Positions 53,387-54,194 of a DNA stretch of 54,194 nt are shown here, piece by piece. The stretch is from Croceicoccus bisphenolivorans. GTDB lineage: Bacteria; Pseudomonadota; Alphaproteobacteria; Sphingomonadales; Sphingomonadaceae. The notes beneath the pieces are model-generated. The model was not told where the DNA came from. It searched no databases and worked only from the letters and a program-made list of their open reading frames with translations. The position numbers were made by a program, and so were the translations under genes. Each line of letters starts with the position of its first letter. Within the stretch, counting starts at the first letter, position 1. Where the stretch lies: assembly GCF_001634625.1 (NCBI RefSeq), contig NZ_LRSE01000018.1:1-54194 (forward strand), written 5' to 3'.

Positions 53387-53983
53387 TCACCCTTTGTGCT
53401 CCGCTTTCGCGAAAGCTTTCGCGCAATCCTCGAGTGCGCGTTGGACGTGTTTATACACAGCCCCTTCGCTCATGCCAAATTGCGCTGCAACTTGCCGGGG
53501 GGAGAGGCCTTCGACCCGGACCAGCAGAAAGATGCGCCGCCGCGTCCCCGGCATGGAGCGCAGGGTGCGCTCGAAAATGGAAAAACGCTGCCTTTCGTAG
53601 AGCACCTGTTCGGGGCAGGGGCTGGCAGTCTGGTAATGTCCGGACTGAGCCAGATCGTGCTGCGCTTCCTCACGCCTTATCTGGCTGCGCTGGTGATCGA
53701 TCACCACATTGCACGCGATCGTGTAGAGATAGCGGCGCGCGTCCTGCACGCTGGCAGTGCCGTCGATCGCTGCCAATCTGGCGAATGCCGTCTGGCAGAC
53801 TTCCTCGGGCTCGGGCGGTCCGGAGCCGAAGCGGCGAGCAATATAGCGCGTCAGTGCAGTCGCGTGTTCGCGATAGAGAACCTCCAACTCTTCGCGACCT
53901 TCAGTCCGATCGCAATTCCTAGGTTCTGCGCGCACTGCGCCCGGAGCGGCGCACTTCCAAGGCACTTCAACTATCGCCATCAT
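53387..53983 (-). CDS. ECF sigma factor, FecI type
   Basis: 198 residues from ATG 53983 (ATG 53980 is equally possible); the longer frame to 54160 is not protein-like. Region 2: LEVLYREHATALTRYIARRF, EVCQTAFARLAAIDG, ARRYLYTIACNVVIDHQRSQ. Region 4: RTLRSMPGTRRRIFLLVRVE, LSPRQVAAQFGMSEGAVYKHVQRALEDC, cited here as GMSEGAVYKHVQRAL, the FecI-like recognition helix. It directs transcription of the downstream receptor when FecR signals. Gene order sigma, FecR, receptor is standard. Confidence 0.92.
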   Translation of the reverse strand: MMAIVEVPWKCAAPGAVRAEPRNCDRTEGREELEVLYREHATALTRYIARRFGSGPPEPEEVCQTAFARLAAIDGTASVQDARRYLYTIACNVVIDHQRSQIRREEAQHDLAQSGHYQTASPCPEQVLYERQRFSIFERTLRSMPGTRRRIFLLVRVEGLSPRQVAAQFGMSEGAVYKHVQRALEDCAKAFAKAEHKG

Positions 53984-54194
53984 GTTTCGCCAGTCCGGAA
54001 AACATCCGGCGCCCAACGTGCGCGGAAGCCGTCCCTTTTCTTTCGGTAGCGCGCTCCTAGGGAGGCAATTATGCCGCTTTGTGACAGTTTGCGGCGGGCG
54101 ATGACTCAGATGCCGAGTTGGCGAGATCCGCGCCAAACGTTCTGACGTCGAACAAGCCAAGGGTGAGAACGGCGGTGCAAAATTAGACCACGGT
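53984..54194. other. Upstream region of the sigma gene to the window end
   Basis: 211 bases with no convincing gene. They should hold the promoter of the sigma/FecR genes; no element could be assigned with confidence. Confidence 0.4.

Noticed and set aside
1-54194. CRISPR arrays, tRNA or rRNA genes, phage modules
   Set aside because: No regularly spaced direct repeats, no tRNA cloverleaf or rRNA-like segment and no phage structural genes were seen on either strand.

Overview
The window looks like a GC-rich alphaproteobacterial chromosome, most likely Sphingomonadales (Sphingomonas, Novosphingobium or Erythrobacteraceae type). Reasons: four TonB-dependent receptors, an exopolysaccharide (EPS) cluster with the EPS-type MarR regulator and a NusG paralogue that such clusters carry, a FecI/FecR/receptor set, and many GTG/TTG starts. 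No rRNA, tRNA or CRISPR array was seen. All calls were made by reading sequence; no database was searched.

Layout. (1) 1-2561: the 3' part of a TonB-dependent receptor with a clear terminator, then a TetR regulator. (2) 2562-10217: a surface/biofilm-type block. It has a degenerate GGDEF-EAL protein, a small membrane protein whose frame crosses an 8-G run, a large autotransporter split by one frameshift, and an orphan winged-helix protein. (3) 10360-18393: an iron-type uptake block with a siderophore-type receptor, a membrane protein, a PepSY protein, a second receptor, a DUF6607-like secreted protein and a Cys-rich small protein. Both receptors are preceded by the same TAATGC-N9-GCA(T/C)TA operator-like palindrome. 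(4) 18394-18988: an IS91-type transposase scar and a terminator. (5) 18989-44388: the EPS locus. Twenty-three minus-strand genes run from a NusG paralogue (42326) to a helical-repeat protein (19350), and twelve junctions are 4-nt start/stop overlaps. It encodes the initiating transferase, four glycosyltransferases, dTDP-rhamnose synthesis, uronic-acid precursor enzymes, Wzx, two Wzy/ligase-like proteins, export proteins, an acetyltransferase and two unrelated sulfotransferases, so the polymer is probably sulfated. A beta-barrel gene, a NarL-type response regulator and (divergently) a histidine kinase to 46617 flank its head. (6) 46618-54194: a gap, then PhoD phosphatase, a large STN-domain receptor, FecR and a FecI-type sigma factor, which together form a surface-signalling uptake system.

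The most interesting pattern is a short inverted repeat, ATATC-N4-GATAT. Perfect copies occur four times and only in intergenic DNA: before the GGDEF-EAL gene (2796), before a small acidic-tail membrane protein (19215), at the putative EPS operon promoter (42503), and in the response-regulator/kinase spacer (44584). One-arm-degenerate copies lie at 2830, 42727 and 46747. I infer a regulon joining EPS synthesis, the EPS-side barrel, the two-component system and the distant GGDEF-EAL locus, probably controlled by the NarL-type regulator at 43765-44388.
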